A stretch of 64,000 nucleotides of DNA from Stramonita haemastoma (Eukaryota; Mollusca; Gastropoda; Neogastropoda; Muricidae): assembly GCA_030674155.1 (NCBI GenBank), contig CM060322.1, positions 61,326,382 to 61,390,381 on the forward strand. Reading direction: 5' to 3'. Under the pieces are notes generated by a model. That model saw only the letters and a program-made list of their open reading frames with translations, was not told the DNA's origin and made no database searches. Of the stretch, positions 10,004 to 18,646 are shown piece by piece (within the stretch, counting starts at the first letter, position 1; the number at the start of each line of letters is the position of its first letter). A program made the position numbers and the translations under genes.

Positions 10004-11206
10004 ATGGCTTCTGCTGCTGGTGGGGGTGGGGGTGCTACCACAAATTCTCAATACGTGTCCGGTAATTTACTAGAACATAGTAATGTCGGAGCAAACAAAC
10101 CATTTCACAGTAACACAAAAACTGCATACTTTCAGCGAACGTGACAGTGGCATGTACAAAGTTATAGCACAGCGCCACACTACGTTTCTGAGGTGTCGCA
10201 GGTGCAGGACGGTCTTCAAGCCGTACCATACACAAACCCTAGGGCTAGCATCCATGCATCAGAATGGTATAGAGTGGCGAATAATGCTAGCGCATACAGG
10301 CACATTGGTATGGGTTTCACTATCGAAAAAATCCAACTGATGGAGGAAAGAATACAGCATACGGCCGGAACAACTATGATAAGTAGTACACAGGCGCATA
10401 ACGCCACACTCATGGCTCTGAAGGATAACGGGACAAGATGGGGGATGGCAATGGTAAATGAGCAGGGAAAACGTCATTGGACGATAAGTAAGGAATTTAC
10501 CACACAGTGGGCAGATGACCAACAGACTAGTTCATTACTAGTATGTCACTTACAACTACCCATGAACTATGCAAAACGCCACAGAGGAAGACTGACACAC
10601 ATACCGTTCACTGTAGAACCTCAGGAGGCTGTGCAGTGGCTCGATAGCGAAGACTTGACCTTCGGTATCGGAGAAGGCTACTCATCCTCATGGATGAATC
10701 CAAATCCGGGCAGATAGCATGCTTTGGCCAGATATCCAGACAAAACAGATGTCACCAAAAATAAAGCACCAAATGAACCTAAGATCACTAGTCTGTACAA
10801 CATGTCCGCCATCTGCCCATACGGAGTAGAATACAACATCAACACAGAAATCAACCAAGACTGTGCAAACATGCCACCCTTTGTAGCACTCAGACTGTTA
10901 CCGCTACACGGAAAAGATCACCCCATAGAACTGACAGCCTGTATATGGGTGAAATGCTGGAGCAAATATGAATTCAGATACCCTGGCATGGAGTTCGTCA
11001 CCCCAATGGTGCCATACCAAATGATGCCTACAAACATGAATGATAAATACCCAGCAGATATACACACTGGAGCCTACTTTGATTGGCTTAACCCCTCTCA
11101 TCTGTATGAACCAGGTACACGGATGCAGTACCTTGACAGGAACCTTGAAGGGCCTGAACCCAGCGGTAGCAAACGCAAGAAGCCATCAGAACCAAGTGAA
11201 CAATAA
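10004..11206 (+). pseudogene. Unit C: parvovirus-like capsid (VP), two nonsense codons
   Basis: One continuous frame of 1203 bases from ATG 10004 to TAA 11204-11206, interrupted by TGA at 10142-10144 and TAG at 10715-10717; both replace TGG (Trp) codons seen in unit B. Otherwise it is collinear with unit B: Gly-rich N terminus, S-E-W block, PPFVALRLLPL block and basic tail. The 400-codon length fits a minimal capsid protein without the phospholipase A2 extension; I see no calcium-binding or HD-type PLA2 motif. Stop overlaps the ORF2 start (TAATG). Confidence 0.75.
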
Positions 11207-12651
11207 TGTCATCACAGTTTCCACTAGGGTTACAAGTATACCATTGCGAGTTTGAAGTCACTAGAAATACATATCGGGGACACGGTACTCCTAACTACTA
11301 TGGGGTACGGTGGAACAAACAACCCAGCAGACTAAATGACAACGAGCAATGGTATATACAAGAACTAAGGTTTTCAAGATCTGCACTACCAAGATCAGTT
11401 GAATTCTACTACACACATGCCCCTACAGGTGCAGGCGTACAATCACACGATGACACAACACTACTTGTCAGACCAAACTTAGGACAACCACCTACCGCAG
11501 CTATGTGCTTTATGATGATCACACACAGACACGTATACCTACCACACACAGTAGTTAGCCTACAACCACATGCCAATCCATACACAGTACTAAACATGTC
11601 AGAAGAATCACCACCGGCAGACATCATGCACTATGTAGGTAATTCAGTCTTGACAAATGTGACAGTAGCAAGTGAAGCCTTAGGTAGAGAACGGACATAC
11701 GTAGACGAGACGTGGACAGTAGCACTTCCCCTCCAACCAGGAGAACCGGTAGGAACAGCCAAAAGTGACACATATGCCCTCCACCTCGAACTGTACAGGT
11801 GGTCAACATCACCACTCATGAGGCAGGCTGACATGTCTAAATTCAAACCCTTTAACGGGTATGCACCTATTATAGGTGGAGTGAAAAGGAAAGTCTTGAA
11901 CAAAGAACTGACAGATGAACTGGCGGTTCTGAAACAGAACATACACGCCTTAGCTGCAGATATAGCAACCATGAACGGAAACATGAACATGATGTCAGCC
12001 TGGCAACAAACCTATAAGCCCAGGATAGATGGTCATGAAGTCACACTTGGTGGCTTAGACCGCCAACTGAAAATCCTGCAGGGAGAACTCCGGGAACACA
12101 CCGGGGCACTGTTTCCAAAAACAGTAGACGATCTCAGAAGTCTTGTCAATGCCATGATAGACTTACGCAAAACACCAACAGAACAAACTCTAGAACAAAA
12201 ACTATCCGCTATGGAAACAACCACAAACGCTATCACAAAAACAGTACAAGTGCTTCAAGCTGCTGTTAGCGCTGCTGGGGGAGACCTCAGTGGCTTACCT
12301 GTTCTGGTGGAGGCGGGGGAGTACATACTTGACACTGCTATACGGTTCTACAACTGGCTGACAGACTCTTACGAGACAATAGATCCTTACAAATATCCTG
12401 GTGATGTAGGATGGACAACGGTGCAGCCTGGGATAGCTTCTGGGGCACCGGCAGCCCCCAAAAGCCGCCGACGCCGACACGCCCAGCCGCCCAACCGTCG
12501 ACCTCCACTACGACACAACTCTATTGGTATCACGCCATCATCCGGCCAGCCTCGCCGAGCGGTCCGAAGGCCTCCATCCAGCTTGGAAAAACCCTCTCGC
12601 CCACCTACCTCACCCCCCAAGAAAACGTGCCAGACGGCAAAGGAGGGGTAA
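11206..12651 (+). CDS. Unit C: intact ORF2, 481-aa unrecognised viral protein
   Basis: The only long viral frame in the array that is fully open. It starts at ATG 11206, overlapping the VP stop by one base, which suggests coupled re-initiation. Residues 1-225 are rich in Tyr and short hydrophobic strands with a conserved block RERTYVDETWTVALPL (~161-176) and LHLELYRWSTSPLM (~192-205). Residues ~228-320 look like a coiled coil (ELTDELAVLKQNIHAL, then LDRQLKILQGELREHTG). Residues ~345-390 hold an Ala/Gly-rich then hydrophobic segment (GDLSGLPVLVEAGEYILDTA), and the tail from ~415 is Pro/Arg-rich with RRRRH, possibly nuclear-targeting. The tail overlaps NS1. A second structural protein (minor capsid, spike or assembly factor) is plausible because it sits with VP; this is inference. 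I know no parvovirus protein like it. Confidence 0.75.
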   Translation: MSSQFPLGLQVYHCEFEVTRNTYRGHGTPNYYGVRWNKQPSRLNDNEQWYIQELRFSRSALPRSVEFYYTHAPTGAGVQSHDDTTLLVRPNLGQPPTAAMCFMMITHRHVYLPHTVVSLQPHANPYTVLNMSEESPPADIMHYVGNSVLTNVTVASEALGRERTYVDETWTVALPLQPGEPVGTAKSDTYALHLELYRWSTSPLMRQADMSKFKPFNGYAPIIGGVKRKVLNKELTDELAVLKQNIHALAADIATMNGNMNMMSAWQQTYKPRIDGHEVTLGGLDRQLKILQGELREHTGALFPKTVDDLRSLVNAMIDLRKTPTEQTLEQKLSAMETTTNAITKTVQVLQAAVSAAGGDLSGLPVLVEAGEYILDTAIRFYNWLTDSYETIDPYKYPGDVGWTTVQPGIASGAPAAPKSRRRRHAQPPNRRPPLRHNSIGITPSSGQPRRAVRRPPSSLEKPSRPPTSPPKKTCQTAKEG

Positions 12652-14762
12652 AGCGTGCAAAAGATGGCAGGGCATTCACACGTTATCTTGATGACCCTAC
12701 CCAATATGACAAGACATTGACTGTAAAATGGAGCACCAGACAGAACATATACAGCACATTGCCACAAGACATCAAAAAGCTTAATAATGCAATTAAGCAC
12801 ATGTCCAATAATGAAAGTACACATGTGATGTTGGTGTATTATGTGCCGATGAAGAACCATTACACGCCCGACACACTTGACGAGTGTGTAAACGGACCCA
12901 TAGGCCATCTCCACATAGTCTACGGGTCCGATGTCTCAACAAAGTTAAGTCACATACCTGCCTGCAGGTCCCTTGCCAGAGCGGCCAAACAGGCAAACTT
13001 TGTCACATACACCAAGAAGTGTACCTACCTCCCTGGCCTGGTGAGCTATCTGAAAAAAGATGGCTACACCATGATGGGCACAAACAGCACCATCATAGGC
13101 CGGGAGTACAGGCATGCCATCCCCGGAGGACAAATCCGAGGACTTGAGCAAGATACACCTGATGTAGCATCAGAGGCTACTCCACATGGAGTAGGGGGAT
13201 TTGAGGTGGTTGACTTCTCCGCCTCGAGCGGGGGACCCACAACAGCAGATCCCTTTGGCAAAGCAAATGACTCAGTTGACGGCGGTCAACCTGACCCATT
13301 TGCGGAAGCGCCTGTGAGATCAAGGCTGCAAGGCAAAAGGACCCTGACATTCACGGGGGAGGAACCTCGAGTGCATTTCGAGGGACCGAAGCCGAAAAAA
13401 CCAAAGCTCCTGACGAAGGTGGAGGCCATTCCGGTGGCGGAGCGACTTATCGAACTCGCGGACGCGAGTAACGATAAACAGTTGATTCGGTAATTGATGA
13501 TGCACACCGAAGAAACAGACACCCTAATCAGCAGGCCAGATCTGCCAACAGGAACTGTGCTCGGCCAGTTCCAACACATATACCATGCCGGCTATTGGAA
13601 AGAAATTTCCAACAAAATCTATGCCATGAAGGCAGAGCAACCGTGTCAGTTTCCAAATGTCCTTGAGTGGCTGGACGGGCAACAGCCCCTCCCGGAGATA
13701 GACGGTAGAAAGGTGGCTACCCCCAAAGAGTCGGCCGTCAACTGGTGGAGGTGGTGCCTCCAAATGGGTCTGGAGCCCAAAAGAACCACATGCATGATCT
13801 TAGATCTCATGCATAAAAATGACCCCAGGAGAAGCTGTATCGTGTTTGAGGGGCCCACGACAGCGGGGAAAAGCTATTGGATGTCTGAGCCGTTCAAAGC
13901 ACTCTTTGATCTCAACAAGCATGTTGGGTTCACCACAAACTCTGAGCAGTTTGGGTTCATGGGCTGCGCCAACAAGTTAGCCATACTTGTTGACGAAAAC
14001 AATACGAGTCCAACCAACGTGAGCACATACAAGAGTGTGATGCGCGGCAATCTGACTCAGGTGGAAGTGAAAAACAAACCACCAGTCAACATTGACAAAA
14101 CTTTCATGTTGATGAACACCAACAGGCCTCTGACATTTGGACTGTCAGGGCCTGAAGCCGCTGCAGTGCGTGAAAGGGTGCATCACTTTATGTTGCATCC
14201 TGAGGACATTAAGAGCACCAGAGAGATGCTCAAAGGGGCCAAACACCCAAACCCCAAGATGTGGGTTTGGTTGAATGATTGGATGTACGACGATGATGAC
14301 TTCAACATCTGTCGTGCCACCAACTGGGCAGAAGACCCAAGTCTGTACGATTTCTGTGCAGACTTACTCGAGGCTGAAATGCTCCTCGAGTGGAGTGCAA
14401 TCAACAACACAGAGTATTGGACGGCTGACGGTATGGGGGAGAGTACAACTCAGCCGGACTTACCGGAAGACTTACAGGGCATAGAGTTGCAGGATCTGAC
14501 AACGGATGACTTTCCACACACCTACCGGCCGGAGGTGGTGGACATTTCGGATGATGACGCAAACGTGATCCCAGAGAGTCCAATGGACGGGGATCAGGAC
14601 CTGTTCGAACAGGATCCAAAAACACCGCACAATACACCATTGGCGGTTCCAAAACAGCCCACTCTGAAACAAATGTGGGGCAGGGCCAAAAAGAAACTTG
14701 AATATCCCCATGAACCAAAAAAGGCAAAAACATGGGCTGGTCCGAGCACAGACCTAGATTGA
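12411..14762 (+). pseudogene. Unit C: NS1-like HUH nuclease/SF3 helicase, one nonsense codon
   Basis: A single frame from ATG 12411 to TGA 14760-14762 (783 codons), broken only by TAA at 13491-13493 where unit B has a Tyr codon. Start choice: TGA lies just upstream in this frame. Order of parts: variable N terminus inside the ORF2 overlap; HUH motif HLH at ~166-168; candidate catalytic Tyr in TYLPGLVSYLKK (~205-216); linker with Pro/Lys-rich GPKPKKPKLL; SF3 helicase with Walker A GPTTAGKS (~481-488), Walker B LAILVDEN (~523-530) and MLMNTNRP (~566-573); acidic C terminus. In the family it is the replication initiator acting on terminal hairpins in the nucleus. Length fits parvovirus NS1 (600-800 aa). 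Gene order is unusual: it lies downstream of VP and ORF2. Confidence 0.82.
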
Positions 14763-15113
14763 CTGGCAGGGTGCACAACCCATGACGTTTCATGGGTGCA
14801 ACTGCTAAATGAAAGAATGAAGGGAAAGCCATACATCTTTGAACAGTGTTGGGACATGTACATAGGTAAATACGAGTTTGATAGCCACTATATGTTAGAT
14901 ACGCAAGTGATGAGCGAGTTTGATTATTTCAATACGTATGACATGCATAAATGCTTTGGTTGTTTTGTGGATGATGATGAGCTTGACATGTATTATATAA
15001 GAGCAGTAATAGATGGATATATAATTGCAGACAGTCACCCACTCCATACACTCGGACAGAGTGGAGTGAACTACCTCAAGAGCAGAATGAATGCGAATTG
15101 CAAGAAACAATAA
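14763..15113 (+). CDS. Unit C: small ORF in phase behind the NS1 UGA
   Basis: 116 codons stay open after the NS1 TGA, ending at TAA 15111-15113, which overlaps the AATAAA signal. The first in-frame ATG is near 14817. The sequence is conserved with unit B over its whole length although silent positions differ, which argues for a real protein. It is acidic and rich in Tyr and Met (MSEFDYF, DDDELDMYYIRAVIDGY). The stop context is TGA-CTG, followed by the stem at 14778-14797. Possible uses: readthrough extension of NS1, a spliced product, or a separate small protein. Unrecognised. Confidence 0.55.
   Translation: MAGCTTHDVSWVQLLNERMKGKPYIFEQCWDMYIGKYEFDSHYMLDTQVMSEFDYFNTYDMHKCFGCFVDDDELDMYYIRAVIDGYIIADSHPLHTLGQSGVNYLKSRMNANCKKQ
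14778..14797 (+). other. Conserved stem-loop after the NS1 stop (unit C)
   Basis: ACCCATGA and TCATGGGT form a perfect 8-bp stem around CGTT, starting 15 bases after the TGA, as in unit B. Only the last loop base differs between the two copies. Confidence 0.5.
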
Positions 15114-15134
15114 AAGGGGTTAGTCCCCAAGGGG
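15109..15134 (+). terminator. Unit C poly(A) signal and hairpin
   Basis: AATAAA at 15109-15114 followed by GGGGTTAGTCCCC, as in unit B; the TAA of the upstream ORF lies within the signal. Confidence 0.7.
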
Positions 15135-15146
15135 GAAACGTGCTGT

Positions 15147-15550
15147 GTCTTGACCTAATTAAGTGATCTAATTAACGAGTCAACCTAATTGAGCGGCTCA
15201 ATTAGCCCACCTTGACCTAATTAATTTGACCTAATTAAGTGACCTGATTGAGTGACCTTGACCTAATTAACGATTGACTGTGGTACCTGTCACCTTGTAC
15301 TGACCCAGTGCGCATGCACTAAGTGCAATTGCAATGGCGCATAATGTGAATTAAGTGGTCTTAATATAATTAATGTATTTGACCTAATTAACAGTGACCT
15401 AATTAACGATTGGCCATGGTACCATGACCCTTGCACTGGCCCAGTTACCGGGTAAATCAATGACCTTGACCTAATTGAGTGACCTCATTAGTGCCCTTGA
15501 CCTAATTAAGTGACGCAATTAACTGGTCTGTATTTGGTCAACCTTGACCA
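15147..15550. repeat. C/D junction: TGACCTAATTA repeat array
   Basis: Homologous to 2730-3140 at the A/B junction. It has many TGACCTAATTA(A/G) copies plus two longer words of the type GATTGACC-TGGTACC...CTTG-ACTG-CCCAGT (about 15272 and 15405) that resemble the arm of the following hairpin. No gene is visible. Confidence 0.75.
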
Positions 15551-15554
15551 ACTA

Positions 15555-15683
15555 AGTTACCCGATTTTCAGGTAACTGGGTCAGTACAAGGGTTAAGGTA
15601 CCAAGGTCACCTTGACTTATTTAACAATTGACCTTGGTACCTTAACCCTTGTACTGACCCAGTTACCTGAAAATCGGGTAACT
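15555..15683. repeat. Perfect 55-bp inverted repeat (hairpin) at the C/D junction
   Basis: Bases 15555-15609 are the exact reverse complement of 15629-15683, with a 19-base AT-rich loop between them. Each arm contains the smaller palindrome AGTTACC...GGTAACT, so a branched fold is possible, as in parvoviral terminal repeats. It lies between the poly(A) end of unit C and the promoter of unit D, exactly where a viral telomere junction is expected in a head-to-tail concatemer. Confidence 0.85.
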
Positions 15684-15779
15684 GATTCATCAGGTCCACT
15701 TAATTTTTGACTGATTAGGTACTAATAACGTCATTGGTTGTACTGTTTTATGTTAATGATGTCATTAATGACGTAAGCG

Positions 15780-16030
15780 ATATATTTGTGCCATTCTCAC
15801 GTCAGCACTTAATTAAGTGCTTATGTCAGCACTATAAATAGCCGTCAGCACTAAAAATAGATTAACGGTCGCTGACTCAGCAAAATTCAAATTTTTTTCC
15901 TGCCATATGACGTCACATGACCTCAACCAATCAGAAGCCTGACCTTGTGATGTCACGAGGACGAGTCCATTTTTTCAGCCAATCAGAAGCCTCCGAATGG
16001 AATCGTCCAAAAACACTATAAATACTGGTG
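15780..16030 (+). promoter_or_regulatory. Unit D promoter region, two TATA boxes
   Basis: TATAAATA at 15833-15840 and 16017-16024. A palindrome GCTGACTCAGC follows the first box (about 15870), then TGACGTCA (near 15908) and CCAAT motifs near 15926 and 15979. A second degenerate copy of the first box region (CACTAAAAATAG) indicates a short local duplication. Confidence 0.7.
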
Positions 16031-16226
16031 CGCTTCCCGCCACTTCGCCATTCCTACTTCAGCGGTGTTCATGAGCAAGTCTCTGCGTCGCTCTGGATTA
16101 TTACACCGGTTTCTGATATAATTTCAGTGACTTGTTTGTGAACAAAAAAAAAGAACAATTCGCTGGATTTATGGTGATTGAATGTATTCCTTGGATATAC
16201 CTGCCACTGGATTTAGCTGAACATAC

Positions 16227-16240
16227 ATGTCAGGAGGTAA
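16227..16240 (+). promoter_or_regulatory. Unit D: ATG mini-exon and 5' splice site
   Basis: ATGTCAGGAG|GTAAGG with the GT at 16237-16238, 15 bases before the VP ATG at 16253, matching unit C. Confidence 0.45.
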
Positions 16241-16252
16241 GGGAAACTATTT

Positions 16253-17602
16253 ATGGCTTCTGGGAATGCTGGCGGGGGCGGGGGTGCTACTACTAACTCT
16301 CAATACGTGTCCGGTAACCTTTTAGAACACAGTAATGTTGGAGCAAGTAAGCCGTTTCATGACAGTACCAAAACTGCATATTTTCAGAGAACGTGGCAGT
16401 GGCATGTACAAAGTCATAGCACAGCGCCACACTACGTTCCTGAGTTGTCACAAGTGCAGGACGGTTTTCAAGCCGTACCATACACTCAACCTAGGGCTAG
16501 CATCCATGCATCTGAATGGTATCGAGTTGTGACGAACGCTAGCGCATACAGGCACATTGGTATGGGTTTCACTATTGAAAACGACAGAGAACGGACATAC
16601 GTAGACGAGACATGGACTGTGGCACTCCCTCTCCGACCAGGTCAACCCGTTGGAATAGCCAAAAGTCAAACTTTTACCCTCCACCTTGAACTGTACAGGT
16701 GGTCAACAACACCACTAATGAGATTAGCTGACATTGAAAAATTTTAACCATTCAATGGCTACGTTCCAATTATTAAAAGTTAAGTTAAAGTCTGTCCCGA
16801 GCCTAAGGCTCATCAGGCCGGTGCTTATCCCGGTTTCTGTGGCGCTAAGCGACTGAGAGTCATAGACTCCCCCCTGGATAGGACGCCAGTCTATCGCAGG
16901 GTTAACCCCCCAACACAAGGTTGGTACCCCTTTTACACCTGGGTGGGGTGAGAAAATAGCCGTAAAGTGCCTTTTCCAAGGGCACAACGCCATAGCCGAC
17001 AGCTGGGATCGAACCCGCAACCTTTAGATTACGAGTCCAACGCCCTAACCACTCGACTACCGCGGCGGCTACGTTCCAATTATAGGAGCAATTAAAAGAA
17101 AGTCCTCAACAAAGGTATTGTAGATCAAATCACTCTTTTGAAACAGAAGGTACATTCGTTTTCTGCTTGGCAAACGCAATATAAAGCTAAAGTAGACAGA
17201 AATGAATCAGACATAGGCCAACTCAACAGTAACTTGAACACACTTCAAACTTGGCAAACACAGTATAAACCTAAAATAGACGGCCATGAAATCAGTATTG
17301 GTCAATTAGACCACAGCATCAAAACTCTTCAAAATGAATTACACACACACACTGGTGCACTTTTTCCTCAAACTATTGATGATTTGAAAAGACTAATAAA
17401 TGCCATCGTAGATGTACGTGCATCACCACAACTGCAGACTGTACAACAAAAAGTAACTGCCATGGAAACTGCATATAAAGCTACTAGTAAGTCTATTCAA
17501 GTGCTTCAAGCGGCTGTTAGCGCTGCGGGAGGGGACCTCAGTGGCCAACCGACCATGGTGGAGGTGGGGGAGTACATACTTGACACTGCTATACGTTTCT
17601 AC
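16253..17602 (+). pseudogene. Unit D: VP-ORF2 deletion fusion, truncated
   Basis: VP codons 1 to ~110 join in frame, near 16582, to ORF2 at its RERTYVDETWTV block, so the rest of VP and the first third of ORF2 are deleted. TAA at 16745-16747 ends this frame (Gln codon in other units). A SINE then interrupts ORF2 (16774-17066). After it a one-base deletion near 17102 shifts frame, and the coiled-coil and Ala/Gly-rich parts follow to about 17602, where similarity ends abruptly. No NS1 is present. It is a decayed remnant. Confidence 0.75.
16774..17066 (-). mobile_element. tRNA-derived SINE with 17-bp target duplication
   Basis: The insertion is flanked by exact copies of GGCTACGTTCCAATTAT (16757-16773 and 17067-17083). 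Read on the minus strand it starts with a tRNA-like head: box A-type TAGTCGAGTGGTTAGGG and box B-type GGTTCGATCCC, followed by a body and an A/T-rich 3' end. It must be younger than the viral copy it splits. Confidence 0.85.
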
Positions 17603-18530
17603 CGTGCTGCTTCCTGCCTCTATGATCTAGATGAGACCCTCCTCGATGCCAAACTTCATGAGGACTTGCTAAAGGCTATGTCGATCGTGATTGTTGCAGT
17701 GAGTCCATGACAAAAAAAGGCAAGATGAGCAACATGTTTGCATCTTGGCCCTCACTGCACGTCTGATTGGACGTATGGCACTTCATGAGGCGCCTTGCTT
17801 CAGGAGTGAACACAGAGTCACACCCCCTGTATGCACCCTTCATGAGCGCCATGTCATTAGCGATCTTCGAGTGGGATCGAGATGACTTGGATGCACTCAA
17901 AGCTGCCAAGAGGTATGCTATGCTTTATGTGCATGACTTGATAATCTTTAATAATCTTCGATATGAGGTCGGTAGATAGAGGTGAACAACTGGTGTTGGC
18001 CAATGCTACTGGATGCTTAGTTATGGCTTCCTGTGTGTATTTCTGGCTTCTTTTCTGTATCGACTTGTTACATTCTCTTCTACATTGATGACCATGGATT
18101 AAACACTTGTGTCAACTTGTACATCAAGTCTCCGTTTGCTTTATGTCTGTGTTTGGGGTGTTTTCTTATTCTCTCTACTCCTGTTCTACTTCCCCTTTTC
18201 AAAAGAGTGCTGTGCCTAGACAAATGACATGCTCTTTCTTCAAAATTATTGGCCACATATATGAATGTCACTAAACGTTACGTCTTCACTTGTGTCTCCA
18301 GGTCACAGATGCAGGCCCAGGGTGTTGCTGTGCTGTGCGATGCCGATTTGGGGAAAGACATCAGCAAGCGAGAGCTTGCATTACACTGCAGGCGCAGAAC
18401 ACGGGGGGTGGAGGAAACCACTAAGCTGCTAGAAGAGCTCCTGTGTTTGTACACACAGCCCCATGCGACAGACAGCCTTGGTGTGCCTCTTCTGGACGTC
18501 TCTCGGATTTGGCAGATATGGTGTGTGGTG
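17603..18530 (+). pseudogene. DUF6729-type gene fragment fused to unit D
   Basis: Two conserved blocks are visible. The first (about 17735-17925) reads in part LDVWHFMRRLASGVNTESH and FEWDRDDLDALKAAKR, with a stop and a frame change before it. The second (about 18300-18530), after an intron-like gap with an AG just before it, reads ISKRELALHCRRRTRGVEET and LGVPLLD. I recall these blocks, in this order, from a large uncharacterised metazoan family carrying DUF6729, often multi-copy and transposon-like. The upstream part of the gene is missing at the viral junction, and a minisatellite replaces its continuation. It is a pseudogene or exon fragment. Confidence 0.55.
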
Positions 18531-18640
18531 GCTACACTTGGTCCCATAGGCAATACTATGGTGTGTGGTGGCTACACTTGGTCCCATAGGCAATACTATG
18601 GTGTGTGGTGGCTACACTTGGTCCCATGGGCAATACGTAT
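18512..18640. repeat. 40-bp minisatellite, ~3 copies
   Basis: Tandem copies of a 40-base unit containing GTGTGGTGGCTACACTTGGT, beginning inside the end of the DUF6729-type fragment. A related 37-base version expands at 19835-20070. Confidence 0.85.
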
Positions 18641-18646
18641 GGCGTG

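Noticed and set aside
10004..11206. Phospholipase A2 domain in VP
   Set aside because: Looked for the calcium loop and HD motif of parvoviral VP1-unique regions in VP and ORF2 and saw none.
16990..17066. Minus-strand tRNA gene
   Set aside because: Box A and B are present, but the sequence is the head of a SINE with target duplications around the whole insertion.
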